From Pelobates cultripes (lineage: Eukaryota; Chordata; Amphibia; Anura; Pelobatidae): DNA of 64,000 nt. The notes below the pieces were generated by a model, which was not told the DNA's origin, did not search any database, and saw only the letters and a program-made list of their open reading frames with translations. Position numbers and translations under genes: made by a program. The DNA lies in the NCBI GenBank assembly GCA_933207985.1, contig OW240916.1:312293721-312357720 (forward strand). Reading direction: 5' to 3'. Below are positions 32,304 through 45,382 of the stretch, piece by piece. Numbering within the stretch: position 1 is the first letter of the stretch; every line of letters begins with the position of its first letter.

Positions 32304-34064
32304 GAGATCTAAAACTAGAGCAGGTAGAGAGAGAAAGCTGGGGGATAGATCAAAATGAGAACTACCAAGTGGAGCAAAAACAGTGTCTAAAATAGGTCAT
32401 GGGAACAAAATACTCCTGGTGTATGTGTGAAAGATAGAATAAAAGTGGAGGCGGGGGATGGAAGACACTGGAAGTGTGAAGGAAAAGCAGACTTGAGGTT
32501 TAAAGAAAAAGAAGATCAAGGAAGGAAAGTCAAAAAGGTGAGGTCCTGTCCTGAAATAGCTGCCTGTTGCTAGTCCTTTATGTGATCTTTGGAATTTATT
32601 TTATAAATCCAGTGATAGATCCAGGACCTAGGCATTTAATCTAAAAAAAAAAAAGGCATCAGGCAAATGAGTCTCAGCCTGGGAGCTAACATCTGTTTAG
32701 GTTGTTCCTTCTGGGGTTAGACCAATCCTATCTGAATGTTTTTTTTAGCAGTTAGGGACTGATATTTTTTTCTTATATGGCAGTAACAAGAACTAAAAAC
32801 ACCATGCGGCGATGAAGGTTTGGGCATTGGTAGGAGAGGTTGTCTGTAGCTATTGGTTGTTTCGATCTTGCTAGACATTCCATTATTTGGGAATCTCTGA
32901 AAGAAATACTGCTGATAGCATACTGATAAATAGTATAAACTGACAATGTAACCTTTTTTTGTTTTAGCAGGTTTAAAAAAGATAGCATTAGTTTAACCAT
33001 AATACTCCTGCCCAGAGAGAGAGAAATGTATATCTAAATCGAAGGTGAAGAGGTGTAGGAGTATAGGAGCAAGACGAAGAGAAATTGAATTTTAAAAAGC
33101 CCTACACCCTGCTCAAACAATGTCCCTACACTAAGCTCCTTCTTCACCTTCTTCCAGAAACATGAGAAGATCTACCAAACACATAAAGGGGCGCGCATGA
33201 AAAGCACCGGAAAAAATTGAGAAGATGGGTCAGAGGGGGGGAATAGTCTGGCATGGTTTGGTTGGTGGAATGTTGGGTTTTAATAAAGCGTAATCAAGAA
33301 AAGAAATAGCTGATTCTTTAGTGATCACGAAAATAAAAAGCTGAGAGTTTCTTTAATAATCAAGAAAAGAAATAGCTGATAGTTTCTTTTAAATTTGCAC
33401 AAAAAAAAAAACATAAAAAGCTGCATTTCAATCTATCGTGCAGTGTTTGTCAGGGCTTTAAAGGTTTTCAGATATATAGATTGAGTTTTAGATTGCTGCT
33501 TCATTCTACTTTTAAAACAGTCTGACAAATGAATAGAGCAAGACTTGGCATGACACAGACAGCAGTGATGAGTCTGAGGACAAATTGAAAATAGTTACTC
33601 AAAATCCTGCTATGAAATTATACCCAGACATTCACGCAATAAAAAAAGTCTTTATCAGATGCATTTAAATCACAATCAAATCACTGGAACATTTCTATCT
33701 GCTATTAGTCTTATTCAATTTGTGATAGCAGGTTGTGCAGGTCCTAAAGAATATTTCGAAATGTAATTCTACCAGTGCTGAATACAATTGCTACGTACAT
33801 TATTTGCTAGGAACATCTCCCACCAACCCTATTTTGAAAGAGGAGCGTGGTTGACTCCTCAAATGCCTGTCACTGGTAAGGCCTCAATTCAGAATGGGAG
33901 CTCAGTCAGCAATTTCTACACTAGTGTATACATGTAAATTTAAATAATGCTTTAACCTTTACAAAATTAAATGAAAAGACCCTCTTTTATTTGTGTCCGT
34001 GTCATTATAAAACACTGTTAACTTGTAGGTTTACAGCTATTCGAATGTATACTTTTTATTAAAA
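32304..34064. other. AT-rich DNA; 66-bp tandem duplication at 33291-33380
   Basis: The 24-bp segment taatcaagaaaagaaatagc... occurs at 33291 and 33357, a recent local duplication. No gene recognised. Confidence 0.55.
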
Positions 34065-34312
34065 CAACTTTAACTTAGTGAAGCCATTTTGTGTGTATAT
34101 ATCATGCCTCTGAAGTTTCGCTGCTCAATTCACTGCAATTTAGAAGTTCAATCACTTTTGTTTCTGTTTATGCAGCCCTAGCCACACCTAACTTCTGTTT
34201 AACTTCTAAATGGCTGAGAATTGATTGGGGAGACTGCATGGGGCATGAGATATATAACAAAACTGCTTCATTAAGCTAAAGTTATTTTGGTGACTATAGT
34301 GTCTATATTTTT
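34065..34312. mobile_element. 'cactatag' MITE, internally deleted copy
   Basis: Left part aaacaactttaacttagtga and right part 'ttattttggtgactatagtg' match the ends of the 563-bp MITE at 24334. The middle is reduced to 'cagccctagccacacctaac' plus the mirror 'gctgagaattgattgg'. Confidence 0.65.
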
Positions 34313-34470
34313 TTTTTGTGGTTACTGTGTTCTGCCTTGCACCTTATTGGACTCGCACTGTAACTGTGTTGACTGATAGTAAGGACTATATTTCCACTGG
34401 ATGTCATTTACAATAAAAACACAGAATATACAGGAAAGTTCAAAAGAGTATCCTTTCTAGTGTTTATATA

Positions 34471-34688
34471 TAGTGATGTCCCGAACGGTTCGCCGAACGG
34501 TTCGCCACGGATGGCGAACATATGCGCTGTTCGGTCCGCCCTCTATTCGTCATCATTGAGTAAACTTTTGACCCTGTACCTCACAGTCAGCAGACACATT
34601 CCAGCCAATCAGCAGCAGACCCTCCCTCCCAGACCCTCCCAACTCCTGGACAGCTCAACCGTTCGGCGAACCGTTCGGGACATCACTA
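34471..34688. mobile_element. hAT-type MITE, 218 bp, TSD tttatata
   Basis: Near-perfect inverted ends tagtgatgtcccgaacggtt... and ...aaccgttcgggacatcacta, and an 8-bp duplication tttatata at 34463-34470 and 34689-34696. A doubled motif cgaacggttcgc lies at 34483-34505. No coding potential. Confidence 0.85.
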
Positions 34689-34696
34689 TTTATATA

Positions 34697-35056
34697 TATC
34701 ACTTCAATAATACAAAGTAAGTCATACATTTACTACGAGCTAGTAAGCGTAATGGCTTAAATTCCTCCTAGCTGAACTATGACAAACTAGGCTGAGAGTT
34801 AGGATTGTTGATACAATAGTTAGTGCTATGACCACTAGGGCGCATTTAGCAGTCGGATAATAGACTTTATACCCAAATCCTGATGGATAAGCATTTTTTT
34901 ATTTGAACCACTACCAACAGTATTTGAGGGACAATTTAATATTGAGTATAGAAAGCAAAAATTTTTTAAATGAATAGTAGAAAGTCCTCCATTGTGTAAC
35001 CTCCCAACACACCAGACCAGACAAAAGTGAACAAATATGAATAGGTATAGTACAAA
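34697..35056. other. No recognised gene
   Basis: Short AT-rich stretch between a MITE and the next inverted repeat. It may include the outer part of that repeat. Confidence 0.4.
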
Positions 35057-35648
35057 GATACAAAGAGATGGGGTATGCCTGAGCCAGCAGAAAAAGCAAA
35101 ATAATGTAAAATAGTCCAAAAGAGTCTCACTAGAGCAACAATGCTTGGTGGGATATAGATGAGTAGTTTTTTCAGTAGCGGTGGGTGCGTCCTAGTGTCT
35201 CAGGGTATTCGCATATATGAAAAACTAAGGAACAAGGGCAACCAGTAGTGCAGTACGTCTAAAATCCAAAGGGTAAAATAGTAGTAGAAGGAAGAAGTAG
35301 AAAACTCACATTTAAAAGAGCTATGGCCAGCTCTGGTGTGAAGAGCGTACAACGGTATAATCCCCGCTGGTAGGATGTGTAAAGGAAATGTGCCTTTCAG
35401 CACCGTCTGGTCATCCAAAGCTCCAGGGGAAATAAAAAGAGGCGACAATAGTGCTCTCAATTGGATAAAAGTTTCTTTGTTTTTCACATATGCGAATACC
35501 CTGAGACACTAGGACGCACCCACCCCTACTGAAAAAAGTACTCAACTATATCCCATCAAGCATCGTTGCTCTAGTGAGGCTCTTTTTAACTATTTTATGC
35601 TATTTTACTTTTTCCGCTGGCGCAGCCCTACCCCATCTCTTTGTATTA
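35057..35648. repeat. Inverted repeat, about 170-bp arms, 250-bp spacer
   Basis: Arms 35057-35226 and 35477-35648 are inverted copies. 'caaagagatggggtatgcct' at 35058 pairs with ctaccccatctctttg near 35629, and cgtcctagtgtctcagggta near 35190 pairs with its complement near 35497. The layout of inverted terminal repeats resembles the PLE at 3828, but no coding remnant is seen in the spacer. Confidence 0.7.
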
Positions 35649-36128
35649 TCTCATTTATTGAAGGATTTAGGGGTCTCCTTCATTTGGGTTGCTGCCTATC
35701 TACATATTGTTTGTTAATTAGCACTGATTTCCTTTTGTTTTCTGTATGAATAGGTATAGGGATATAATAAAATATATATATATATATATATAACACCCAG
35801 GATACTGAAATTATGCAAATAAAAATGTTTACAACTTGCAAACAGGATGGGGAACAGATTTTAAAAACAAGCATGCAGTGTCTTTGAATGGACATATATC
35901 TAGGACACAACAACAGACTGCAAATGGTGTAATATAATTCTAGACCTAAAGGGAGAGGTGGGAGCTTGAAAAGCAGTCACAAAGTAGAAATGAATTCAAT
36001 CTTGGCTCCCTCCACTGGTCGATGTCTGCTAAAGTGTGTCTTCAATCCTCATCCACCTTGAGATGGATAAAATAAGAGAACAGTAGGATAGTGCAATACT
36101 GTATTGAAGAATATAATTTAATGGGTAA
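35649..36128. other. AT-rich DNA; TA microsatellite at 35769-35793
   Basis: About 12 TA units. Otherwise nothing recognised. Confidence 0.6.
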
Positions 36129-36133
36129 CTATG

Positions 36134-37131
36134 TGTGGCGAAATCGACCTCGCCACTGGGCATTGGAGAAGACTGATTGCCAGCCTCCTGCCATGTGACT
36201 ATGGCCCCTGGGATGTATTGCCCTTTAAAGACATGATTTGGGCATAATGGATTTGTGTTGTGCTGCTGCTGGCCCTTTAAGAACGATCTGGGGACATACT
36301 GTGGAGTAACTGGGTGGCCACCATTTCATGTATCAGAGGCACATGGTGAGAACAATGGATGAAGCACATGGTGAGAACAATGCGTGGCGGCCATTTTAAC
36401 TCACAGACACTGTTTGGACTTTTGTACACGATGCCATCTCGCCGGTATTTGGTGCACAAAGACATCTTGCAGTAGTTTTAAACTGTACAACAGGGGACAC
36501 ATTATACAGTAATTATTTTTCATATAGCCAGTATATGTTCTGCGGAATCTGCATTAAACTGTATCTTCCAAACTGAACGGATCTAGGTGAATTTTGGATA
36601 TGTGGTTCACCCAGATCCCCCGGTTCCAAGGATATACTTTTATGGGGTTATTGCATGTTTTGGGGTCCCTGTGATATGTTTTATAATACTGTATTTCTCT
36701 GCCTGTGATAATTATATTAACCATTGTGTTCAGTAATCATATCACAGGCAGACGGGAGGATTTTGTGTGGGGGTGTCTGTGTGTATTGTATGGATTGATT
36801 GGTTGTATTTCAAAACCCTGTGGGCAGTACTATGTTTGTGGATTGTGAATAAAAGAGGCTGTATGTGCCAGTACAGGCAGTTCTGCTTGACCTCAAAACG
36901 AAGTGTCGTCTCGTTATTGGGGGAATTGGATTGTGTGCTGATCGCCAGGAGTGTAAGCTGATTTATGCTTTTCCTGTTCAGCTGTTTACAGCATTCATAT
37001 GCTTGAGAGCATTTGTATGCTTCTCCGGTTCGGTGGCTGTGGTGTCTGCTGCATTGCTTGGAGTCCTCAGGAAGCGCTAGGAGCATCTTTCAACGGAGGT
37101 ACCCAGTCGGGGTGCCAGGCGATCCGTTACA
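36134..37131 (+). mobile_element. Solo LTR (998 bp), TSD ctatg
   Basis: Starts tgtggcgaaatcgacctcgc and ends gatccgttaca, with a perfect 5-bp duplication ctatg at 36129-36133 and 37132-37136. AATAAA at 36848-36853 is followed 57 bp later by ctcgttattggggg, which also follows AATAAA in the LTR at 46769 (47668-47681). Contains ggcggccatttt (36386-36397), the reverse of a YY1 site. Its start resembles the minus-strand LTR at 11099. No internal region, so solo. Confidence 0.9.
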
Positions 37132-37136
37132 CTATG

Positions 37137-37782
37137 CTTACAAGAGTTTGAGTAAAACAGACATACCTCCAATGCAAGTGGACCACATGGAAGGAGAAGA
37201 TCTCTTTACGAGAAGAGGATGTTGAGCCACGCTGCAAACCGATGATTCAATACTTAGCTGAAATACTGCAAATACCTTGGATTCGATTTACAGACAACTT
37301 TTTGTTACAATTGTTGTATCTTTCTTGTCAGTCTAAATTCTACTTGTCATTGGTTCACCCAGATGTACTTTACAAGCATGTTACCAGAACACCAAAGAGA
37401 ATGGTTTAGACATTATGCTAGATACACAATATCCATCAACCCACTATATATAAGACAAATGTAAAAGTGGGTCAATCACCATGGAATCAATGGACTGTCC
37501 TTGTTTTCCCTCAGATTCGCTTTCATAAATAACTCCACACCTTGAAGAAAGTGGAGTTTATTCACTAAATTTTGCTTCAAACCAATCTCAGTGCTTTGAT
37601 GGGCAAGTTTTGCTTTTCTTGAGGCTTGGCCAGTAATATATACACGAATGCATAGACGTACAGCAATATTTATTACCAGCATGTGAGAGTCAAGACTCCA
37701 AGCCAACCAATCACAGTGTTCTCTGGTGTATAATACAATGGAGAAGGCGCTTGCAGTGCGCACGCCCTTTCCCTAAAGAATG
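37137..37782. other. No recognised gene
   Basis: Short frames only; 'gtggagtttattcactaaat' near 37550 recalls the MITE ends at 17341. Confidence 0.5.
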
Positions 37783-38255
37783 TCACGATGTAATGAGAAT
37801 AAGTGAGATGCTATAACGGGTGGCGATACGGAAACCGGGACCCTTGAGTGTGTGATAGAATTTATCTTGATTCCAAGGCTCAAGCTTATAGGTGTCATAC
37901 AATGATATCCTATATTAAAATTGGCTAACTTGGACTCAGGAAATGCTTGATGCTTAAACAACACTTAAGACCATATATGTGTAAGTTCCGGGAGCTGAGA
38001 GCCCCCACCTAAGATGTCTCTGCTCTAATCATTTTGTTCTCACTTACCTTGAAACTTATTTGTTATGTGTACATGACGCTCATCCCTATGTCTTATCTGT
38101 ACTCTCTTCCTATTACTGTTCTAAGAGTATTTGCACGTAAGGACTTACTTTTTAATGTATAAAACCCAGCTGATGAATAAAACGTCAGAGTCTTATTTTG
38201 AATACCAACAGGTGTCTGGTGTCTAATTCTCACTTCTCCAAGTGCACTTGTAACA
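37783..38255 (+). mobile_element. Possible LTR
   Basis: Starts tgtcacgatgtaatgag and ends cacttgtaaca. TATA-like tgtataaaac (38157-38166) is followed 10 bp later by AATAAA (38176-38181) and about 75 bp of U5-like sequence. This is LTR architecture, but no target duplication was found and the 5' limit is a guess. Confidence 0.4.
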
Positions 38256-39300
38256 ACAACTTGGGCTTCCTCTGAATATAACAAAGATCAACATTTCTGA
38301 TACACAACAATTGCCTGATAATGAAGGGAGTCTCTGCTTGGAAATGGACCATCAGGGCCTTGTGCAGGGTAACCACACGCCCCCTGGTGTTGAGCACCAG
38401 CGTTTGTGCGGCCACATACCAGGGCCCTGATGCACCTACTGCAGATCACAAGAGCTAGGAGCTTTTTGATATGCAGACCTCCTAGGAACTGGATAGGGGG
38501 GCTCTGCAGCAGAAATGGATCCAGTACAGAAACAAGGCAAGACTAGAACAGGCACCAAACAAGAAAAGACAAGACAAAACTAACAGAAGCTAGAACCAGA
38601 GAAGGATAGAAAGCAGAACCCAGAACATGTACACAAGACATGAGGGAAACATGAACAGAACATGGGCAGGACAGGACTGTACATGAACTGGGAATACAAG
38701 ACAAAATAAAACAAGACAAGAGATGCAAGGCAAAACAAGAGGAGACATAACTAAGTACTAAATATGTAAAACATTGGAGATTTAGACATAAATGGCCAAG
38801 ATGTATGCAGCCCACCACTGCGGCAAAGTACTCCAATTACAGTGGGTTCCTATCTGCCTAGATATGCATGACTAAATAAACAACAATAAAACACACACAG
38901 CACTTACCTGCAATAAAGGGGCAGAGGACTTGAAACAACTGCCTGCAAGAATCAACTGAAACAAAAAGGATTAATGGGAAAGGAACGGGTGTGGCAACGT
39001 AAAACAAACATTTAAAGGAATCCAAGAGACTGGGAATTCCAGGAATGCAATACAGGAATGAACCAGAAAACCCAGCATAAAGAAAACCAGACATGGAACA
39101 GAAAACCAGAAAACTGGTACTGAAGTACTGGATACCAGAATCCAAGGCCAGACATCTCCGCAGAACAGGACAGCATGTGACAGATGCGTCCTGGCGTCAG
39201 TGGCTGTGCACTAGAGAAGTGCATGTTGGTATTTAGCCAGTTACCTTGGGACGCAAAGGAGGAGTGACCACAAAGCATGTCATGACGTCAACAACGGAAT
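38256..39300. repeat. Purine/AC-rich low-complexity DNA
   Basis: Repetitive agaacaggcacc, gacaagacaaaac, gaaccagaga motifs over 38530-39150. Minus-strand frames are hydrophobic by composition only. A part (38390-38450, ccagggccctgatgcaccta) might be a repeat end. Confidence 0.45.
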
Positions 39301-42300
39301 AACTGGAAGTGGAAAGCGGAAGCGGGTGCAGAAAATGGAATCAAAAGATTTAACAATCTTTTTCCAGATTTTAAGCATCCAGACCTTGATTTCATCCAGA
39401 CGGGCTGAAATCCACTGGACATTCAAGCCTATTCAGAAGCACTGTCCAGATTTTGAAGTCCGAATGACTCAGCATTGAAAATTGATGATTTTTGCAAACT
39501 TTAGTAACATTGAATTGTGGCTAAAATAACTCAAGCTATAACAATCCAAGTTTCTGTCTTATTTTATAAATGTTATGCACTAAAATTCCTGAAACTTGAA
39601 AATGACTCTCTGAAGAATAACAAAATAATATGTGTTTTACTTCAGAACTGTTTCACACCTCTGTTCTTCTGAGATTTTAAGGTAGTGTTGCACTACGTTA
39701 ATTGGATACTGTGGTATCCAGCCGTGTGTGCATGGTTGGTACATGAAGTTATTAACTGACGGATAAACCTGTAAACTTTATTTTTAACAAACGTAAAAAA
39801 GTTGTAGAAAATCAAATTTTTTATATATGAGAATAGGTCATCAAAAATAATATAATTACAAAACAAAAGTAAGTTTAGCAAACTCGATATGATTGTAGAT
39901 ATAATTAAGAGATCAATAAGCTCTATCAAGAAATACATAGAGCAGGATGGGAACACAGGAATGCAATAGGGTGAAGAATTGAAAGATGAGGGCTAGTTCA
40001 GATTATATATAGAGAACAGAACATTGGACCTTACGTCTATACCATGTAGGAGCACGCCAGGGATAGATTTTGACTTTTAATACTCGGCCTTTGTGTGAAA
40101 TTCATATCCGTGTGGTAATATAAGACCTCTATAAAAAGTTATTCAAGGCATCGTGAAAACTGTCTTTTGGGTCTAATTTAAATTCCATTTGAACATTCGC
40201 TGTAGCTATGTTTGACTTTGTTTGCTGAATATTGGAAAATGTAAACATTATATATCAAAAGGACTTTTTCACCTTTCCATTTTTCGTTTGTTATGCAGTT
40301 TATTTTTAAATCTCACATCTGTGTCTGTTGCCTCTAACTACGGCCTCCTTTATTACATGACCACTTAACTATAGATTTTGTCTAAAAGTAGGGCTTTAAT
40401 TAAAGCATATTTCCCCATTTATCCACAATGCACTTGCTATCCATTGCAGCACGCACTAACCTTGAACTTTGACTTGAAGGCATTTATTCTCTAATAACCC
40501 GTCATTAACATTAATTGCTCTTCGTCCTGTTTTAGTGGACGCCTGTGCTAGTGTGAATCACAGTAATGTGTGAAGGTTCTATGAAACCAATCTGATTCCC
40601 CTACCTGCTCTTACGGTTTAATCCTTCTTCTCTGAATTAAAGCCTTGCTTGTCTCTAATTGAAATTCCAGAACAAGCACTGTTATAGATGTTGAAATAAT
40701 TGATACATAATTGATACATTTGGTTTGTTTCTGATGTGGTTCAGTGTTGTGAGAAATAATGAAAGGACCGATGGTGTTGCCATATTTAATTGACCTCAGC
40801 TGCTGTGGAGATTGTTCAATACTCCGAAATTACGGTCCCGGGTACTACGGGAAAGAGTTTTTAAGGGGGGGGGGGAAGAGAGGGGGTTTTAAATGCACTA
40901 AACTTTATTAACTTTAATTGGGCTGGAGGAGAGAAACACTCAATAAATTACAAAATAGCAAAATGACAATCAATTGCAAAAGTAATGTAATATAAGCACT
41001 GTAAAACGTTTAGTTTCTGTGTACTTTGCAAAACCACGGTGCCATCATGGCAGTGAATTCATATACATTACTGAAGCTGTTAGAGTGTAAGCTCATCATG
41101 CCCAGCGTGCATCTTCATTTATAAGGTCATACCTTGCATAAATATTCTGGGGATATAAAGTATTAGTTAGTTCATGGATACCATTGTTTAAACACAGTAA
41201 AATATTCCACTTAGAGCAGTGTAAAATGTGTCAAATAGTTTGCTTGCAGATGTTTGTATGGAATGCGCACCTGTTTTGAGATTACAATAACCAGAACTGC
41301 AGGTACACTCACTGCTCTTACATTACATCATTAGTCTCACCGGTGAAACAAGATGTGTGGTCAGAAAGAGCAATAACACTGATATATAGATCTACAATAG
41401 AAGGCCCGGCTCCCTGGAAACAGAATTGCCTCTGTACCCTTTTCCTTAAGTCAAGGGAACTTTCACACCCCAACAAAATCTTCTGTGTGTACCTGTAAGG
41501 AGTTTAAACTCACCAAATTGAAGCATTCATATATGGCAAATGTTGAGGGCAAATGGATATTGATGACTTGATTTGGTATTAAATAATTTAAAATGATGAC
41601 ATTTCTTTAATATACAGGTTATTTACAAAGCATGTAAAGAAAGTACAGATGTATGTAATCGGTAATTAAAAGGTACTTATTCCTACTCGAATGAACAACC
41701 CCTGGCCCTGGAACTAGATATCGCTCCATTTCAAATTATGGCACACAGCACACTCCATCCTCTGGGATTATTGGGCATCCCAGCAACATGGCACCACGGT
41801 CAAGCAACTGTTGCAATAGTAATTGGGGGGGGGGGGGGGGGAAGCAAAAGGGGAAGGGCTTTATTGATGGAACTATGTAGCCCTCCTGCTGTCCACACCA
41901 CCATTCACAGCTTTTCTTTCAGACTCCCTAATCCTCTCAGGTTTAGGCACACGACCACTGACTAGCAACACTCACTGGTATTAGCTTTGCCTGCAGTTGT
42001 GAGAGGGGTTATACATTAATTTAAATGGCTCCTCGTGGAGCTGTATGTGCAAGAATGTTATAAGGGTTAAATTCTCCAGGGCTAAATTGACTGCAGTGGG
42101 CGTTTATCACTAAATATACTTACCCCTTTCTCTATCCCACATTGATGATTTTTTGGGCAACAAGCCTACTCTAATTCCTCCTCTGCACTTTATACACCCA
42201 CTCCCCATACAATCAGTTACCTGATGAGCTCTCTTTTATGTTAACTCCTCTGGACAGTTTTCAGAAACACACCACAAACATTCACCTCTTATTATTATTA

Positions 42301-45229
42301 GCTTGTCCCCTTTTTTGGCTTTTTTGGCCCCAACCACAAAAATATTTATAAAGAACCACCATTAGAAGGAAAAAACAATCCTCTGGTTATAGGCCAGGCT
42401 ATGTCATGGGGCCTGCTAGACCTATGTGCTCCAGTTATGAAGATGTAAACAGTTGCCATAAACAGACTGCGTTAAGAAATGTTGTGTGGCATGCCCCTTA
42501 TCAGGCTGCACAGTACAACTCCTTCTAACTTCTCTAACGTCAGCAAGGGTAGGAAGCAGGTTAGTAACAGAAGAAGGGTCTATGAACAACAGGTCCAAAA
42601 TGCTGGGCTTCACAAATCATCAGGCTGTGGGATTCTGTAGGCTGGATTATTCAGATTCATGAGCAGTAGTCTTAGCTTTATTTTGAGATAAGCAAGAGGT
42701 CTTCAGTACTAGTTGTACAAAGGTTTATGATAATTCATGATGTTAAAGGTAATTGGTATATTATGCCAAAACGCTGCATCAATAAGGGCTGTAAGTGAGG
42801 TAACACAAATCTGTGCAAGCATGGATACAACTCAAAGTGGAGGCCAGGAGGTAGGTAAGTGGGCACAAGACACTCTTGACAACATTCAACAGCAATATTA
42901 AATCTTGTAGCATGAATCTGTCCACTGCTTGTGTTATGTCACTAGAGATCATACCCACCACTGGAAAACATCTGAAATTGCTATTTCTTTGGATAGTTAA
43001 ACCTAATATAGAACCATTTTTACCATACGTCTAATGTGTCAGTTTTGGCAGAGTACTAGAACTAACCTACTGATAGTTCAGGCTTGTACTCACAATGCCT
43101 CGATGTTGGCCACTCACCATTAAGAAATGAATGACAAGGAGCTCGATATTTCTGTTGAACGTTCTGAATATGACATTATTCTTTCTGCTCTTTGAACATC
43201 CTGAATATAATCTTATTATAACACCGATATATTCTAAGGTGCTGAACAATGGGACAGGGCGCTGTTAATTATGTTGCTTAATTCTCTGTTATATGAATTA
43301 TTGTTTGTTTGTGTTTTGTTGTTATTTTTGTTAGATTAGTCATTATAAACTATGACATAAATCCAATATAACCAAAAAAGGAACTTCACCCTTGGTTCCT
43401 GCAAAGTTTCACCCCCCAAAAAAGCTGTATAAATGGATGAAAAAAATAAACATGCGGAAGGTCTTACTATGTGCACAATTTAACAACAATCGTAAAGTGA
43501 GTAACTAGTGTCTGGACCTTCTACAAGTTTTACCTCTTAGTTCACATGCCCGCCTCTCTGTCTGGTGTAGAGGACTTGTGGTTCTAGTGGTCGTTTTGTC
43601 ACTACCCTCGGTGGCTGTTACATTTTGAAAGCGTTACATTTTAGCTATGAATTTCCACCTAGTGTGTGCTCATACATTCTATCCAGTTTGAGTGTTGGTC
43701 TGCTAATCTTGCCCTATTCTGTTTGTTTTATCTTTGTTTAATAAAATATATATAAAATCTTTAACAGGTTTAAAAAAAAAAAAAAAAATAGAAGCACTCA
43801 CACTATAATTGTTTCTTTGATATCACATATTTAAAGCTACTGTCTTTTAGTGTGAAGCAGCCCACGATTCTTTATATAGATTTATATCTCATACCCATGT
43901 TTTATATAGATATATATTTTAATGTCTAGACCTTTTATCCAATTTTACAGTGAAAAATATGACATGACCGTATTGATTTCAATTTAAAAAAAATTAGAAT
44001 TTAAATATAAGTTAAACATAACTGGAAATTTGAAGTCATAAATACAATGTTACACCAAATATAAATTCCCTGTTTCATCCCCCTTATCCTTTATGTTTCC
44101 TTTGTCTAGCTGTTTTTAAAGCTGCCTTTCTCTTATCACATATTTGTTTGTTTAATATATGGCATTTTGAAAACAAATCACAAAGACATTAAACGTGGCT
44201 TCACAAATCTGAACAGATCTCTGGCCAATTCTAGCATGATCTAGAGTCACAGATTTACATCTTATCCCAAAGGTTCAATGCACAACTCTAGTAAAGTAAT
44301 ATGTTTTCTATATCCCAGTTATCTCATGACAATAAAAAAAAACAAAAAAACTTCTCCTAGGTGGGCAAGATATTATCTAAGCTGTTCTCCTTGAAGGTAA
44401 CATACTATGACTAACCGTGCTTCAAATGAAATCACTGAGATTCCTACGATGTTCGCTTTCACTTCTGTAGAGTGAGACCACATGACTTAATATATATCCT
44501 GCTAAAATTGGGGGAAAAATTTAAAATTAAACAAGCAAAAAAAAGGAATACAAATCTCAAATAGGCATTTTGCAAAACACCATTTATTAAATTTGTTTCC
44601 AGAGAAATTAATGTAGAATGAATAATGTTCTATATTTGAGTATGTGGTTTAAAATATTTTGCAACTTCAGCACTGATAGAAAAGTGTCTGATAGAAAAGT
44701 AAAAAAAAACAAAAAACTAAAATTTCATAAAATAAAGTTTGGCAAAGCAGTGTACTGCCTGTACCCCATGAGCAACTGTGTAGTATAGATGCTTTGATCC
44801 CATAAAGTTAAAAGGGTTTGGTTTGATAGTCCAGGCATAGGGTAGGGACGTCCCAAGTGTGAGCCCTCTTACTGTGGCTGCACGTTTTGTCTCCATGATA
44901 TTAAATTATTCATTTGTCGTGCTCAGCATCATGGGATTTGTGGTTCTGCAATAGGTGGAATTTGCATCATACAATTTGCTGTGAGTTCAGAAAGTCTTTT
45001 ACATAAACATTTTATAAAAAGGTTATTATTAGAATACTTTCAACTATTATTTTTTTTTATCATCTTTGAGTTAAAGAATAAAACCAATACTTCCTTTACT
45101 GCAAAGGACACCATAAACACTATGCGCCAAAAAAAGCGTTAAATAGTTGCATGCTTTTCAAGGTAAATAATAATTTAACTATGATGTTTTTGCAGGAAAA
45201 ACCTTGCAGAGCCAGCTGTGGAGGTGATG
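39301..45229. other. Long single-copy-looking region
   Basis: About 6 kb without recognisable transposon ends or genes. Noted inside: G runs at 40866-40874 and 41826-41841, a poly-A at 43770-43786 preceded by aataaaata (43740-43749), which may mark a retroposed 3' end starting somewhere after 43390, and a motif-dense AT-rich block at 40150-40690 that could be a conserved non-coding element. Confidence 0.5.
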
Positions 45230-45237
45230 ATGTAGCA

Positions 45238-45374
45238 CAGGGATCCTCAAACTCCGGCCCCCCAGATGTTGCTTCACTACAACTCCCATGATTCTCTGGC
45301 TATCTATGTAATTCAAAGAATCATGGGAGTTGTAGTTCAGCAACATCTGGGGGGCCGGAGTTTGAGGACCCATG
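45238..45374. mobile_element. hAT-type MITE, 137 bp, TSD atgtagca
   Basis: Ends cagggatcctcaaactccgg and ccggagtttgaggacccatg, 8-bp duplication atgtagca at 45230-45237 and 45375-45382. The arms continue into 'ccccccagatgttg' and 'caacatctgggggg', making most of it one hairpin. Confidence 0.9.
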
Positions 45375-45382
45375 ATGTAGCA

